In this document: in pieces, positions 24,320 through 32,388 of the stretch
Numbering within the stretch: the stretch's first letter is position 1
Layout of the letters: the number at the start of each line of letters is the position of its first letter
Assembly (NCBI GenBank): GCA_900550415.1
Contig: URSO01000013.1
Span: 1 to 39,626, forward strand
Direction of reading: 5' to 3'
DNA: 39,626 bases
Source: an uncultured Collinsella sp.
GTDB lineage: Bacteria; Actinomycetota; Coriobacteriia; Coriobacteriales; Coriobacteriaceae
Notes under the pieces: model-generated
The model's input: only the letters and a program-made list of their open reading frames with translations
Told to the model about the DNA's origin: nothing
Database searches by the model: none
Made by a program: the position numbers and the translations under genes

Positions 24320-25258
24320 TTACAACACAGACCTGACCGCAGCTTCGATACCGTCGGCGTCCAAACCGTACTTATGCAGCAAATCGACCGCAGGGCCAGA
24401 CTCGCCGTACACATCGCGCACGCCAACGCGGCGCATAGGCACCGGGTGCTGCTCCGCGAGCACCGCCGCAACGGCCTCGCCCAATCCGCCGACAATCGAA
24501 TGCTCCTCGGCGGTCACCACACGACCGGTCTTCTTCGCGCTGGAAACAACCAAGCGCTCATCGAGCGGCTTAATGGTGTGCATATTGATGACCTCGGCAT
24601 CGATGCCTTCGGCAGCGAGCACCTCGGCAGCCTCAAGCGCCTCGGCGACCATGAGGCCGCATGCGATGATGGTCACATCGGACCCCTCGCGCACGACCAC
24701 GCCGCGGCCGATCTTGAACTCATAGTCCTCGTGGTCGTTGATGACCGGCGTAGCCAGGCGGCCAAAACGCATGTAGACCGGACCCTCAAACTCATAGGCG
24801 GCGCGCACGCAAGCACGAGCCTCGATGTCATCGGCGGGAACGATCACCGTCATGCCCGGAATCGTGCGCATGAGTGCAATGTCCTCGCAGCACTGATGCG
24901 TAGCGCCGTCTTCGCCGACCGAAATACCCGCATGCGTGGCTCCGATTTTAACGTTGAGGTGCGGATAGCCGATGGAGTTACGCACTTGCTCATACGCACG
25001 ACCGGCGGCGAACATGGCAAAGGTGCTCGCAAAGGCAACGCGACCCGTGGTCGCAATGCCGGCGGCAAGCCCCATCAAGTTGCTCTCGGCAATGCCAGCA
25101 TCGTAGAAGCGCTCAGGATACGCAGCCTTAAACTTACCGGTCTGCGTGGCGGCGGCCAGGTCGGCATCGAGCACTACAAAGTCATCGTGCTCATTGCCCA
25201 GCTCGACGAGCGCCTCGCCGTAGCTTACGCGCGTGGCAACTTTCTTGACGTCTGCCAT
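24320..25258 (-). CDS. Transketolase, C-terminal subunit
   Basis: 312 residues: the pyrimidine-binding and C-terminal domains of a split transketolase. Visible are YGEALVELG, the DADLAAATQTGKF stretch, FASTFAMFAAGRAYEQVRN, GATHAGISVGEDGATHQCCEDIA with the conserved His and Glu, and the C-terminal GGLGEAVA. It works with the N-terminal subunit to transfer two-carbon units between sugar phosphates. Start ATG overlaps the stop of the N-terminal subunit gene by one base (TAATG), so translation is coupled. Its close placement with aldolases points to catabolic use rather than a housekeeping copy. Confidence 0.93.
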   Translation of the reverse strand: MADVKKVATRVSYGEALVELGNEHDDFVVLDADLAAATQTGKFKAAYPERFYDAGIAESNLMGLAAGIATTGRVAFASTFAMFAAGRAYEQVRNSIGYPHLNVKIGATHAGISVGEDGATHQCCEDIALMRTIPGMTVIVPADDIEARACVRAAYEFEGPVYMRFGRLATPVINDHEDYEFKIGRGVVVREGSDVTIIACGLMVAEALEAAEVLAAEGIDAEVINMHTIKPLDERLVVSSAKKTGRVVTAEEHSIVGGLGEAVAAVLAEQHPVPMRRVGVRDVYGESGPAVDLLHKYGLDADGIEAAVRSVL

Positions 25259-26088
25259 TAGAGCTCCTCCCCTGCTGCTGCGAGCTCGGCCACGGCCTGC
25301 TCAAACTGTTCATCGTTGGGCGCCTTGCCGTGCCAGCCCACCTGGTTTTCCATAAAGGAAACGCCCTTGCCCTTCACCGTCTCGGCGATAATGGCCACGG
25401 GCGAGTCGCTCACTTTGCGGGCCTCGGCAAAGGCGGCGGCAATCTGCGCCATGTCGTTACCGTCGGCGAGCTCGATCACATGCCACTTAAAGGCGCGGAA
25501 CTTGTCGGCAAGCGGCATAGCCGAGTTAACTTCATCGATACTGCCGTCAATTTGCAGGCCATTGTGATCGACGATAGCAACGAGGTTATCCAAGTCGTGG
25601 TTGCCGGCGAACATGGCCGCCTCCCACACCTGGCCCTCCTCGCACTCGCCGTCGCCCAGCAGCGTGTAAACACGGTAGCTGTCACCCCAGTGCTTTGCGG
25701 CGAGCGCCATTCCAACCGCGGCGGAGATACCCTGACCGAGCGATCCGGTAGACATGTCAACGCCCGGAGTGTCATTCATATTGGGATGGCCCTGCAGGCG
25801 GCTGCCGATATGACGGAGCGTCTCGAGCTCCTCCTTGGGAAAGAACCCGCGCTCGGCGAGCACGGCATAGAGTGCCGGAGCGCAGTGTCCCTTGGAGAGC
25901 ACAAAGCGATCGCGCTCGGCGCGGCTCGGATTCGCCGGGTCGACATCCATTTCCTCAAAGTAGAGGTAGGTCATAATGTCGGCGGCGCCAAGCGATCCGC
26001 CCGGATGCCCCGACTTGGCGGCGTGAACCGCAGTCACGACACCCTTCCTGACCTCATTGGCGACCTTCGCCAGTTCCTGGTTGGTCAT
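25258..26088 (-). CDS. Transketolase, N-terminal subunit
   Basis: 276 residues: the thiamine-diphosphate-binding half. Marks: KSGHPGGSLGAADIMTYLYF, LSKGHCAPALYAVLA, the GSLGQGISAAVGMA loop and the ThDP motif GDGECEEGQVWEAAMFAGNHDLDNLVAIVDHNGLQ. ATG at 26088 is preceded by AGAGGAATTC; the frame is open 63 codons upstream in the shadow of the chimeric ORF. A terminator at 26472 separates this operon from the transaldolase gene, so the promoter must lie in the 26089-26470 interval. Confidence 0.93.
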   Translation of the reverse strand: MTNQELAKVANEVRKGVVTAVHAAKSGHPGGSLGAADIMTYLYFEEMDVDPANPSRAERDRFVLSKGHCAPALYAVLAERGFFPKEELETLRHIGSRLQGHPNMNDTPGVDMSTGSLGQGISAAVGMALAAKHWGDSYRVYTLLGDGECEEGQVWEAAMFAGNHDLDNLVAIVDHNGLQIDGSIDEVNSAMPLADKFRAFKWHVIELADGNDMAQIAAAFAEARKVSDSPVAIIAETVKGKGVSFMENQVGWHGKAPNDEQFEQAVAELAAAGEEL

Positions 26089-26152
26089 ACGAATTCCTCT
26101 CTTGAGAACAACCCCGGCACCGGATGATGCGATGCCGGAACAATTCACTCGT

Positions 26153-26434
26153 TTAAGCTCGCGCGACGACCTTTTTCCAGTCAGCCTCGAAGGAGGCGAG
26201 ACCTTGATCGGCCAGCGTGTGGTGCAGCCATTTCTTGAGCGCGGCCATAGGCACGGTCGCGATGTCGGCGGAGTCAACGTCTTCCCGCGTCAACTCCTTC
26301 TCGATACCCAGGCCACCCTGGGCCTCAGCCTTGTGCTCAATGCCGCAGGCGGCGCATTCATTTTGGACCGTCTTCTGAACCATATACGTGTGGGCGATAC
26401 CCACGGTACAGACGGCACCGCCTGCGATCTGCAT
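26153..26434 (-). pseudogene. Chimeric ORF: fructose-PTS EIIB N-terminus joined to a transaldolase C-terminus
   Basis: 93 residues in one frame. Residues 1-55 match the start of EIIB-Fru: VCTVGIAHTYM stands for the active-site CPTGIAHTYM and AEAQGGLGIEKELTREDV for ETQGSIGIENELTxED. From residue about 56 the sequence changes to the C-terminal end of an FSA/TalC-type transaldolase: ADIATVP then HHTLADQGLASFEADWKK, compare family HPLTDxGLxxFLADWKK. The junction falls at a short ADIA-like stretch that both families share, as expected for a deletion between two genes. It has no ribosome site, and the Pro after the phospho-Cys is lost. I regard it as a deletion scar, though a translated product is possible. 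Confidence 0.7.
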
Positions 26435-26471
26435 TTTTAAGATGGCGTACCAGGCGGTAATTTCACCCTAA

Positions 26472-26522
26472 AACACAAAGCCCCAAGTCAACAAAAGCCA
26501 GGAGCCTTTGCCAACTTGGGGC
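26472..26522 (-). terminator. Rho-independent terminator of the transaldolase gene
   Basis: GCCCCAAGT (26480-26488) pairs with ACTTGGGGC (26514-26522), with an inner AAAGGCTCC/GGCTTTT hairpin. The minus-strand tail is TTTGTGTTTT. Confidence 0.75.
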
Positions 26523-26602
26523 ATTACGAGTCGCCGCCGTACAGGCAACGACGACCCTTACTCCTTCTGCATCAACCGATATAGACAACTCGGCTTGTCC
26601 AG

Positions 26603-27307
26603 TTACGGCAGGATGTGGAATCCAAGCGTTTCAATATCACGCGCGAAACCCTTGACGGTGTCGAGCGAGTACTCCATGAGGTCCTTACCGACGTTCTTGC
26701 GCTTGGCCAGAATGCCGTTGGGAACGGTAATGATCTGGCACCCCACGGACTCGGCCTGATAGATATTCAGCAGCTCGCGGGTAGACGCCCAGAGCACCTC
26801 ACACTGCGGCTTTGCCGCGGCCTTTTTGACAGACTCAGCCATCAACGGCAGCGGATCAACGCCGGTGTCGGCAATACGGCCGGCGAAGATAGAGATGATA
26901 GACGGCGTCTCAGCGGAGACAGCGTCCACAAACTCATCGACCTGCTCGGGAGTAAAAATCGTCGTAACATTTACCTTGATGCCGTCGGCAGAAAGGCGCT
27001 TAACGAGCGCCGCGGTCGACTCACCCTTGGTGTTGAGTGCCGGAATCTTGACATACACATTGTCAGCCCAAGTCGCAATCTCGCGAGCCTCGGCCTCCAT
27101 GCCCGCTTCATCGTCCGCAAAGACCTCAAACGAAACCGAGACATCGGCGATGTGCTCGAGCACGGTCTTGGCGAACTCGCGGTAATCGGTCACGCCACCC
27201 GCCTTCATAAGCGAGGGATTAGTCGTAAAGCCCTGAACGTTACCGTTCTCGGCCATGTCGAGCATGCCCTCGAGATTGGCACCGTCGGCAAATACCTTGA
27301 TTGCCAT
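26603..27307 (-). CDS. Transaldolase family protein (TalC/FSA-like)
   Basis: 234 residues, a class I aldolase TIM barrel. GFTTNPSLMK at about 26-35 is the family entry; the Schiff-base Lys is Lys87 in NVYVKIPAL; VTTIFTPEQ and ISIFAGRIADTG follow. Its C-terminus (IETLGFHILP) is unlike that of the chimera at 26153, so the two derive from different transaldolases. It would be either a transaldolase or a fructose-6-phosphate-aldolase-like enzyme; the sequence alone does not decide. Start ATG has AAGGAG at eight bases. It lies 92 bases after the GntR/UTRA gene and may be co-transcribed with it. Confidence 0.9.
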   Translation of the reverse strand: MAIKVFADGANLEGMLDMAENGNVQGFTTNPSLMKAGGVTDYREFAKTVLEHIADVSVSFEVFADDEAGMEAEAREIATWADNVYVKIPALNTKGESTAALVKRLSADGIKVNVTTIFTPEQVDEFVDAVSAETPSIISIFAGRIADTGVDPLPLMAESVKKAAAKPQCEVLWASTRELLNIYQAESVGCQIITVPNGILAKRKNVGKDLMEYSLDTVKGFARDIETLGFHILP

Positions 27308-27338
27308 AATGTACTCCTTACATACATGATGATATAGA

Positions 27339-27349
27339 AATGTACGGAC
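27339..27349 (+). promoter_or_regulatory. Possible operator AATGTACGGAC upstream of the transaldolase gene
   Basis: It lies 31 bases upstream of the transaldolase start and matches, with one difference, the AATATACGGAC site in the promoter of the aldolase operon (33339-33349, opposite strand). A shared regulator is suggested but the match is short. Confidence 0.3.
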
Positions 27350-27399
27350 TGAATTGTTTGTTAAAAGCGCCGCCGCATCAGAGTGGAACGGAGAGCCCC

Positions 27400-28137
27400 T
27401 TAATCGAGTTCGATCTCGAGGTGGTAGAGGTCGGCACGGTAGAACGACTCCACATACTCACGGGGCACATTCTGCTGGTCATGAGAAACCCTCGTAATGT
27501 TAAGCAGCGGAGCACCGGCGCTGATGCCCAAAAGCTCGGCCTGCTCGTCGGTAGCAACGCATGCTCCAATCTTTTGGCTCACACGGCTCCAGCGAATATC
27601 GCACGAGTTATTGAGGTAAGAGCGAAGCGATTCCTTGGAAAAGTCGCGCTCCGCAATATGCGGAACATAACCGTCTTCGTAATAAACCGTCTCCAGATAG
27701 AATGAGCGGTCGCCCGACACGCGTACGCGGCGAAGGCAAAAGGCCTTTGTGCCCTCAGCCAAGCCCAGCTCGTGGGCAACGTGTTGAGGCATGGCTACAA
27801 CGCCAGACTCAATCAAACGTTTTTGAGGCACTGCAAACTCGTCCGCATTCTTTTTGATATAGCTCGAGACGCGTTTGGGCGAACTGAGTGGCACGTTAGC
27901 AACAACCTCTGATCCGCGTCCGCGCTTCTTCTCAATCAAGCCATTATTAGAAAGCAGCTCCATCGCTTTGCGCGCCGTTGCACGCGAAACGTCATAGCGC
28001 TTCATAAGATCGCTTTCGGAGGGAATGTAGTCACCAATCTTGTAGGCACCGCTCGTAATTCCCTGGAACAGGATATCGTACAGCTGAGAATACAGCTGCT
28101 CCTTGCCGCTAAAATCGAGCTCAGACGTATCGGTCAT
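27400..28137 (-). CDS. GntR family regulator, UTRA (HutC/DasR) subfamily
   Basis: 245 residues. Winged helix at about 15-80: YKIGDYIPSESDLMKRYDVSRATARKAMELLSNNGLIEKKRGRG is diagnostic. The UTRA effector domain (about 95-240) ends with the family-typical ITRVSHDQQNVPREYVESFYRADLYHLEIEL. Such regulators usually bind a sugar phosphate or amino-sugar phosphate. Two adjacent ATGs exist; the second (28137) has the better spacing from GGGGAGGG. It sits in the middle of the sugar block and is the best candidate for its specific regulator. Upstream are two 9-bp direct repeats TCTTTAAAT (28162-28170, 28189-28197). Confidence 0.92.
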   Translation of the reverse strand: MTDTSELDFSGKEQLYSQLYDILFQGITSGAYKIGDYIPSESDLMKRYDVSRATARKAMELLSNNGLIEKKRGRGSEVVANVPLSSPKRVSSYIKKNADEFAVPQKRLIESGVVAMPQHVAHELGLAEGTKAFCLRRVRVSGDRSFYLETVYYEDGYVPHIAERDFSKESLRSYLNNSCDIRWSRVSQKIGACVATDEQAELLGISAGAPLLNITRVSHDQQNVPREYVESFYRADLYHLEIELD

Positions 28138-28296
28138 CATCCCTCCCCTATCTGGACCAGTTCTTTAAATCCTTGATATCAGATGCTGTCTTTAAATAAA
28201 TGTTAACCGCAAAATCTTAAAAGACTCACATCGATAACGCCGCCCGCGCATAATTCACTCCAGCCGAGCATGCTTCACCAACTCGCCACCATCTTT

Positions 28297-28322
28297 GGGC
28301 ATTCTTTATGCAGAGAATGCCC
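28297..28322. repeat. Hairpin downstream of the kinase-DeoC gene
   Basis: GGGCATTCT (28297-28305) and AGAATGCCC (28314-28322) are perfect arms, 11 bases past the stop at 28333. It has no T-run on the minus strand, so read-through to the GntR gene is possible. The 28138-28332 gap otherwise holds the GntR promoter region. Confidence 0.5.
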
Positions 28323-28332
28323 CAAGCCGCCT

Positions 28333-29637
28333 CTAGCGTGCGCCGAAAAGCTTGCGTGGGCTGGCGCTCGCGCCGATACGATCGGCACCAGCGCCCGACA
28401 TAAGCGCAAGGTCTTCTTTCGTGCGCACGCCGCCCGATGCCTTGACCTTTACACGCCCGCCCAGCTCTTGAGCAAACAGATAAACGTCCTCAACTTGGGC
28501 GCCAGCCGTGCCAAAGCCGGTAGACGTCTTAATAAAGTCTGCACCGGCAGCCTCGACCGCATGGCAGATCGGCTTTTTGGTTTCCTGCGCCAGGTAGCAC
28601 GTTTCGACAATGACCTTGAGCGTCGCATTGGGCACAGCCTCGCGCACGGCTCGGATATCGTCCTCAATCGCCTGGTAGTCGCGGACCTTAACCATACCCT
28701 GATCGATCACCATGTCGATTTCGGAGGCACCGTTGGCGTAGGCATCGGCCGCTTCGGCGGCTTTCGCAGCGCTCGTCATATAGCCAAGCGGGAAAGCGAT
28801 GACCGTAGTAAGCGCAAGGTCGGGATAGGCCTTGTGGGCACGGGCGATATACGAAGGTGGGATGCATGCGCTGGCACAACCGTACTCGAATGCCTCGGCA
28901 CAAATGGCATCAATCTGATCCCAAGTCGCCGTCGGCTTAAGCAATGTATAGTCGATGCGCGAGCAGAGGTCCTCATCGGTAAGCTCTGCCCCCGCCTTGG
29001 CGGCAATGGCGACAACCGACGAGGGATCGTCCAGATACTCATCGACCTTGGCCAAAAAGCCCGGATAGTCAACGGTATCGACATTGGTCACGTCAAGCTC
29101 AATGGTATGACCCAGTTCAAACGTATCATAGCCGTGGTTTTTGATGCGGTCGACAAGGATATCCAAATCGACCAGATCGTCACCCGTGCTACGGTCTTCG
29201 AGCACATCGCCCTTGTGGTAATGCGTCACGATGTGCGCAAGATGACGCGTCGGCTTAAGGTCGCGAGCACGGTAGCGCTTGCTGATCATAACGGGATCCG
29301 CGACCAGGCGAATCGTGAGAACGCGATAGCCGTGCTTATCGGCCAGCTCGGCGAGCCTGTCGTGCTGCTTGGCAGAAAACGGATAATCGCACATGATCTG
29401 CGGGCCGTCCGCCATGGCCGCGTCGAGACGACGGAACCACTCCTGAAGCGCGTTCGCATCGACCTGCGCTTTTTCCTCGGCATTGTTGAAACCGTACGTA
29501 TCCCAATACTCTTCCTTTACGTCATCAAGAGAGACGCTCAGAAAGCTCTCGGACGTATGGCGTGCCTTGATTCGGTCCGCCAAATCGGTTTTGCCCGTAG
29601 CCGGAGGTCCAGCCAGCAAAATCAGTGTCTTTTCCAT
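28333..29637 (-). CDS. Fusion of a P-loop kinase domain and deoxyribose-phosphate aldolase (DeoC)
   Basis: 434 residues in one frame. Residues 1-200 form a small-molecule kinase-like P-loop domain (AAA_33 type): Walker A GPPATGKT at 10-17, a following SLDDVKEEYW segment, and an Arg-rich lid (KRYRARDLKPTRH) at 120-131. Residues about 218-434 are a DeoC TIM barrel: Asp308 in EIDMVID, Schiff-base Lys370 in DFIKTSTGFG and Lys399 in VKVKASGGVR are all conserved. DeoC cleaves 2-deoxyribose-5-phosphate to glyceraldehyde-3-phosphate and acetaldehyde. The kinase substrate is unknown; making the aldolase substrate is a plausible role. AAGAAGG precedes ATG by 11 bases. It follows the TPR-like gene by 26 bases, so it is in the PTS operon. 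Confidence 0.88.
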   Translation of the reverse strand: MEKTLILLAGPPATGKTDLADRIKARHTSESFLSVSLDDVKEEYWDTYGFNNAEEKAQVDANALQEWFRRLDAAMADGPQIMCDYPFSAKQHDRLAELADKHGYRVLTIRLVADPVMISKRYRARDLKPTRHLAHIVTHYHKGDVLEDRSTGDDLVDLDILVDRIKNHGYDTFELGHTIELDVTNVDTVDYPGFLAKVDEYLDDPSSVVAIAAKAGAELTDEDLCSRIDYTLLKPTATWDQIDAICAEAFEYGCASACIPPSYIARAHKAYPDLALTTVIAFPLGYMTSAAKAAEAADAYANGASEIDMVIDQGMVKVRDYQAIEDDIRAVREAVPNATLKVIVETCYLAQETKKPICHAVEAAGADFIKTSTGFGTAGAQVEDVYLFAQELGGRVKVKASGGVRTKEDLALMSGAGADRIGASASPRKLFGAR

Positions 29638-29663
29638 ACCAGGAAACCCTTCTTACTACCCGA

Positions 29664-30056
29664 TTATTTGCCACGGAGCTGGTCTTTGGAAATGGCGAGC
29701 ATCTCGGTAACCTTGTCCATGTAGTACTTAATGGCCTCATCGTCTTTTGCCTCAGCGGCGGCCGCGCGTTTTTTGTTGTACAGCTTGACCAACGCCGCAG
29801 ATGCCTTGCCCATCGTGCGATTGGCTTCCAGACTTTGCTCGTATGCCTCAACGGCCTCGTCAACCATGTTGGCATCGGCGTAAAGCTTGCCAATCTCGTT
29901 TAGAACGTTTGCGGCAGCAACGCCTTCCTTGCCCTCGAGCTCGGAACGCTTCGCCTCAACGGCGGCGAGAACGGCATCTCGATCAAGAACGGGTGCGGTC
30001 TCGGCTGCGGCAGAAGCCACCTTCTCCTTTTTCTTGCCAAATCCAAACAAACCCAT
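29664..30056 (-). CDS. Small TPR-like protein
   Basis: 130 residues. A basic N-terminal patch (FGFGKKKEK) precedes an all-helical part with one or two TPR-like repeats: AANVLNEIGKLYADANMVDEAVEAYEQSLEANRTMGKASAALVKLYNKK has the G-x-Y-A...A-x-x-A-Y pattern of a TPR. No signal peptide or catalytic motif. Strong GGAGG seven bases before ATG. It lies between the PTS IIC and kinase-DeoC genes, 26 bases from the latter. It may be an adaptor for the pathway enzymes or the PTS; that is a guess from position. Confidence 0.75.
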   Translation of the reverse strand: MGLFGFGKKKEKVASAAAETAPVLDRDAVLAAVEAKRSELEGKEGVAAANVLNEIGKLYADANMVDEAVEAYEQSLEANRTMGKASAALVKLYNKKRAAAAEAKDDEAIKYYMDKVTEMLAISKDQLRGK

Positions 30057-30084
30057 TGGAAACCTCCACTAGCGGTAATAAGCG

Positions 30085-30132
30085 AAGGGGGTTGTTCCCC
30101 TGCCGGGGACCAGGCACAGGAACAACCCCCTT
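30085..30132. repeat. Perfect 14-bp hairpin with GGGGACCAGGCAC core
   Basis: AAGGGGGTTGTTCC (30085-30098) and GGAACAACCCCCTT (30119-30132) are perfect. The interior CCTGCCGGGGACCAGGCA forms a smaller hairpin and resembles the GGGGACAGGCACC core at 19122-19134. It lies inside the operon between IIC and the TPR-like gene and could lower expression of the downstream genes. Confidence 0.75.
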
Positions 30133-30171
30133 TAAGAAAGACTTGGACCTTCGTCAGCGCTACAAGAAGCC

Positions 30172-31479
30172 TTATGCGATACCAAAGACGCTGAGGATGG
30201 ACTTGATGGCCATGAAGAAGAATCCGGTGACGACGGTGTCGACGTCGGTGCAGGTCATGTTCACGAAGCCAATTTGAGCGAGCATCGGGGACAGGAGCGC
30301 AGGCAGGATCATGATGAAGATGCCATGGAAGATGCAGCCGATGATGGCGCCACGACGACCGTCGATAGCGTTACCGAAGACGCCTGCGGTGCCGCCGGCG
30401 AAGAAGTTGGACATAACGCCGGGGATGACGAGGGTGCCCATGAAGCCGGTGATAGCCATGCCGATCAGCGAGCCAAGCGTGGTGAATACAAAGCCGAAGA
30501 TAACGGCGTTAGGGGCATAGGTGAACAGGACGGGGCAGTCCAGAGCGGGGCGAGCATCGGGAACGAGCTTCATCGAAATGCCCTGGAAGGCGGGGACGAG
30601 CTCGGCGAGCAGCAGACGGACGCCGGCGAGCAGGACGTACAGACCAACGACGAACTGCATGGCCTGGAGGAAAGCGTAGACCATGTAGTTGGTGGCACCG
30701 CAGTAGTCAGCAGCAGCAGCGGGACCAGCAAAAGCGGCGACGACCAGGTAGAAAACGATCATGACCAGGCCGACGGCAGCGTAGGTATCCTGAAGGAAGG
30801 ACAGGGACTGCGGAATCTCGAGATCCTCGGTGGACTTGGACTCCTTGCCACCGGCGAGCTTCTTGGTGATGCTAGCGATAAGGGCGGTGAACATATAGCC
30901 AAAGGTGCAGAAGTGACCCAGGGCGATGTCATCGGACTCGGTGATCTTGCGGACAACGGGCTGAGCGAAGGCAGGCATGAGGGTAGCGAAGGCGCCACCG
31001 ACGATGGAGCTGACGACGATCAGGGGGATACCGCGCAGGCCGCAGAAGAAGGCGAACACGACGCAGAGCGTGGACTCCCACAGAAGGGCCTGACCAGTCA
31101 GGAACACATACTTAAACTTGGTGAAGCGAGCGAGGATGATGTTCACCACGAAGATGCCAGCGAGGCAGATGGCGATCTCGGAGCCAAGGCCGAGGTCGGT
31201 CATTGCCTGACCGTTAATGCCCTCGATAGAAGCGACGACGGCGGTCATGCCGTTGAAGCCGAAGGCAGAGTTGAACATATCGCCAAAGTAGGCAAGAGAG
31301 CCCTGCATGACGCTGGAGCCGGCAGCCAGAACAAGGAAGCCGAGCATCGTCTTAAACGTACCGAGCAGCACGTCGTTGGCCGGCTTCTTCTGAAGCACAA
31401 GGCCCAGGCAGGCGACGAGACCGATAACGACGGCGGCCTGCGTCAGGATGTTATTGATAATAAACTCAAGAACAGCCAT
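30172..31479 (-). CDS. PTS EIIC, UlaA/SgaT (ascorbate-type) family
   Basis: 435 residues with about 11 hydrophobic segments. UlaA-family marks are VACLGLVLQKKPANDVLLGTFKTMLGFLVLAAGS near the N-terminus, the central LGHFCTFGYM and EDLEIPQSLSF region, GVRLLLAELVPAFQGIS, and the late YAPNAVIFGFVFTTLGSLIG. It imports and phosphorylates a substrate with the IIA and IIB proteins. Ascorbate is the archetype, but the accessory genes here are not ula-type (no UlaD, UlaE, UlaF or UlaG), so another substrate is likely. ATG at 31479 is chosen for AAGGGG at nine bases; a GTG three codons earlier overlaps the ribosome site. Confidence 0.92.
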   Translation of the reverse strand: MAVLEFIINNILTQAAVVIGLVACLGLVLQKKPANDVLLGTFKTMLGFLVLAAGSSVMQGSLAYFGDMFNSAFGFNGMTAVVASIEGINGQAMTDLGLGSEIAICLAGIFVVNIILARFTKFKYVFLTGQALLWESTLCVVFAFFCGLRGIPLIVVSSIVGGAFATLMPAFAQPVVRKITESDDIALGHFCTFGYMFTALIASITKKLAGGKESKSTEDLEIPQSLSFLQDTYAAVGLVMIVFYLVVAAFAGPAAAADYCGATNYMVYAFLQAMQFVVGLYVLLAGVRLLLAELVPAFQGISMKLVPDARPALDCPVLFTYAPNAVIFGFVFTTLGSLIGMAITGFMGTLVIPGVMSNFFAGGTAGVFGNAIDGRRGAIIGCIFHGIFIMILPALLSPMLAQIGFVNMTCTDVDTVVTGFFFMAIKSILSVFGIA

Positions 31480-31533
31480 GTTGTACACCCCTTTTTCTCA
31501 TGTACATTTCTATCAATCTAGGTGATTCGACCC

Positions 31534-31833
31534 TTACTCCAGGACGCCCATTTCCTTGAGCACCGGGGTCAGCTTCTCCTCGATTTCCTTCTTATCGACA
31601 AGACGCTTAAGGAACACGCAGGGAAGACCGGTGTTGTAGCTCTCGATCTGCGTCTTGAAGTTCTCGGCGGCGACGATCATGTCGAAGCCCTTCGAAGCAC
31701 CTGCGGCGCTGGAAACGCTGTCGTGGTCCATCTTGCACTGAACCCCGAGCTTTTTCATGACCTGCTCAATAGCCATCTGGCAGGCAAAGCTGCTTCCAAG
31801 ACCATTGCCGCAGCAGCACAAAATCTTGACCAT
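31534..31833 (-). CDS. PTS EIIB, ascorbate/lactose-type
   Basis: 99 residues. The phospho-Cys lies in the CCCGNGLGSSF loop at residues 6-16, probably Cys8, as in UlaB. FDMIVAAENF matches the conserved second strand-loop. ATG at 31833 has AAAGGAA at eight bases; another ATG two codons earlier overlaps it. It takes phosphate from the IIA gene product at 31924 and passes it to substrate bound by IIC. Confidence 0.92.
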   Translation of the reverse strand: MVKILCCCGNGLGSSFACQMAIEQVMKKLGVQCKMDHDSVSSAAGASKGFDMIVAAENFKTQIESYNTGLPCVFLKRLVDKKEIEEKLTPVLKEMGVLE

Positions 31834-31923
31834 GTCCATTTCCTTTCTTTTTTGGAGCCTTCGCCCCAACCTCGGGATCGATGCGGACAAACCATTCGAT
31901 TCGCCCGCATCATGCGGTGTTGC

Positions 31924-32373
31924 CTACGCCGCTACGCCCGTAAATGCCCGATAAATCTCGTCGGCGTCATCTGAAGCGACGATTTGCTCGATCGTATCTT
32001 CGTCCATAAAGATGCCGGCAAGCACCTGCATGGCCTCGATATGAGAATTAGAATCCTCGGCCGCAAGTGCGACTAGAAGACGAACATCAAAGCTGTCTTC
32101 CGAAAACTTAACGGGCTTCTTCAGGACCGTCACGGCAAGCTGACCCTTAATGCAGCCGTCCTCGGGGCGACCGTGAATCAGCGCGATGTCTTCGGTGAGC
32201 ACGTAGTAGGGACCCATCTCGTTGGTGGCGCGGATGATCTCATCCGCATAGCGATCCTCGACGTAGCCGCCCTCGTTGAGCGGGGCGATTGCAAGCTTGA
32301 TCGCGTCCTGCCAGGAATCGACAGAATCGGCAAGGCGAACGTTTTCGCGCTTGAGCATCTCCGTAATCTGCAT
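31924..32373 (-). CDS. PTS EIIA, mannitol/fructose-like (UlaC type)
   Basis: 149 residues. The active-site His is His67 in DIALIHGRPEDG; the preceding GPYYVLTEDIALIH and the C-terminal IFMDEDTIEQIV are typical of EIIA partners of UlaA-type permeases. The start at 32373 has GAGGCG at nine bases. It lies 15 bases after the aldolase gene and 90 bases before IIB, a normal operon layout. Confidence 0.9.
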   Translation of the reverse strand: MQITEMLKRENVRLADSVDSWQDAIKLAIAPLNEGGYVEDRYADEIIRATNEMGPYYVLTEDIALIHGRPEDGCIKGQLAVTVLKKPVKFSEDSFDVRLLVALAAEDSNSHIEAMQVLAGIFMDEDTIEQIVASDDADEIYRAFTGVAA

Positions 32374-32388
32374 CGGTGCGCCTCGTCC

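Noticed and set aside
28270..29724. 484-codon frame opposite the kinase-DeoC gene
   Set aside because: Antisense shadow; the minus strand has two complete enzyme domains with catalytic residues.
30274..31521. 415-codon acidic frame opposite the PTS IIC gene
   Set aside because: The His/Glu/Asp-rich composition is what antisense of a membrane protein gives; no start site or domain.
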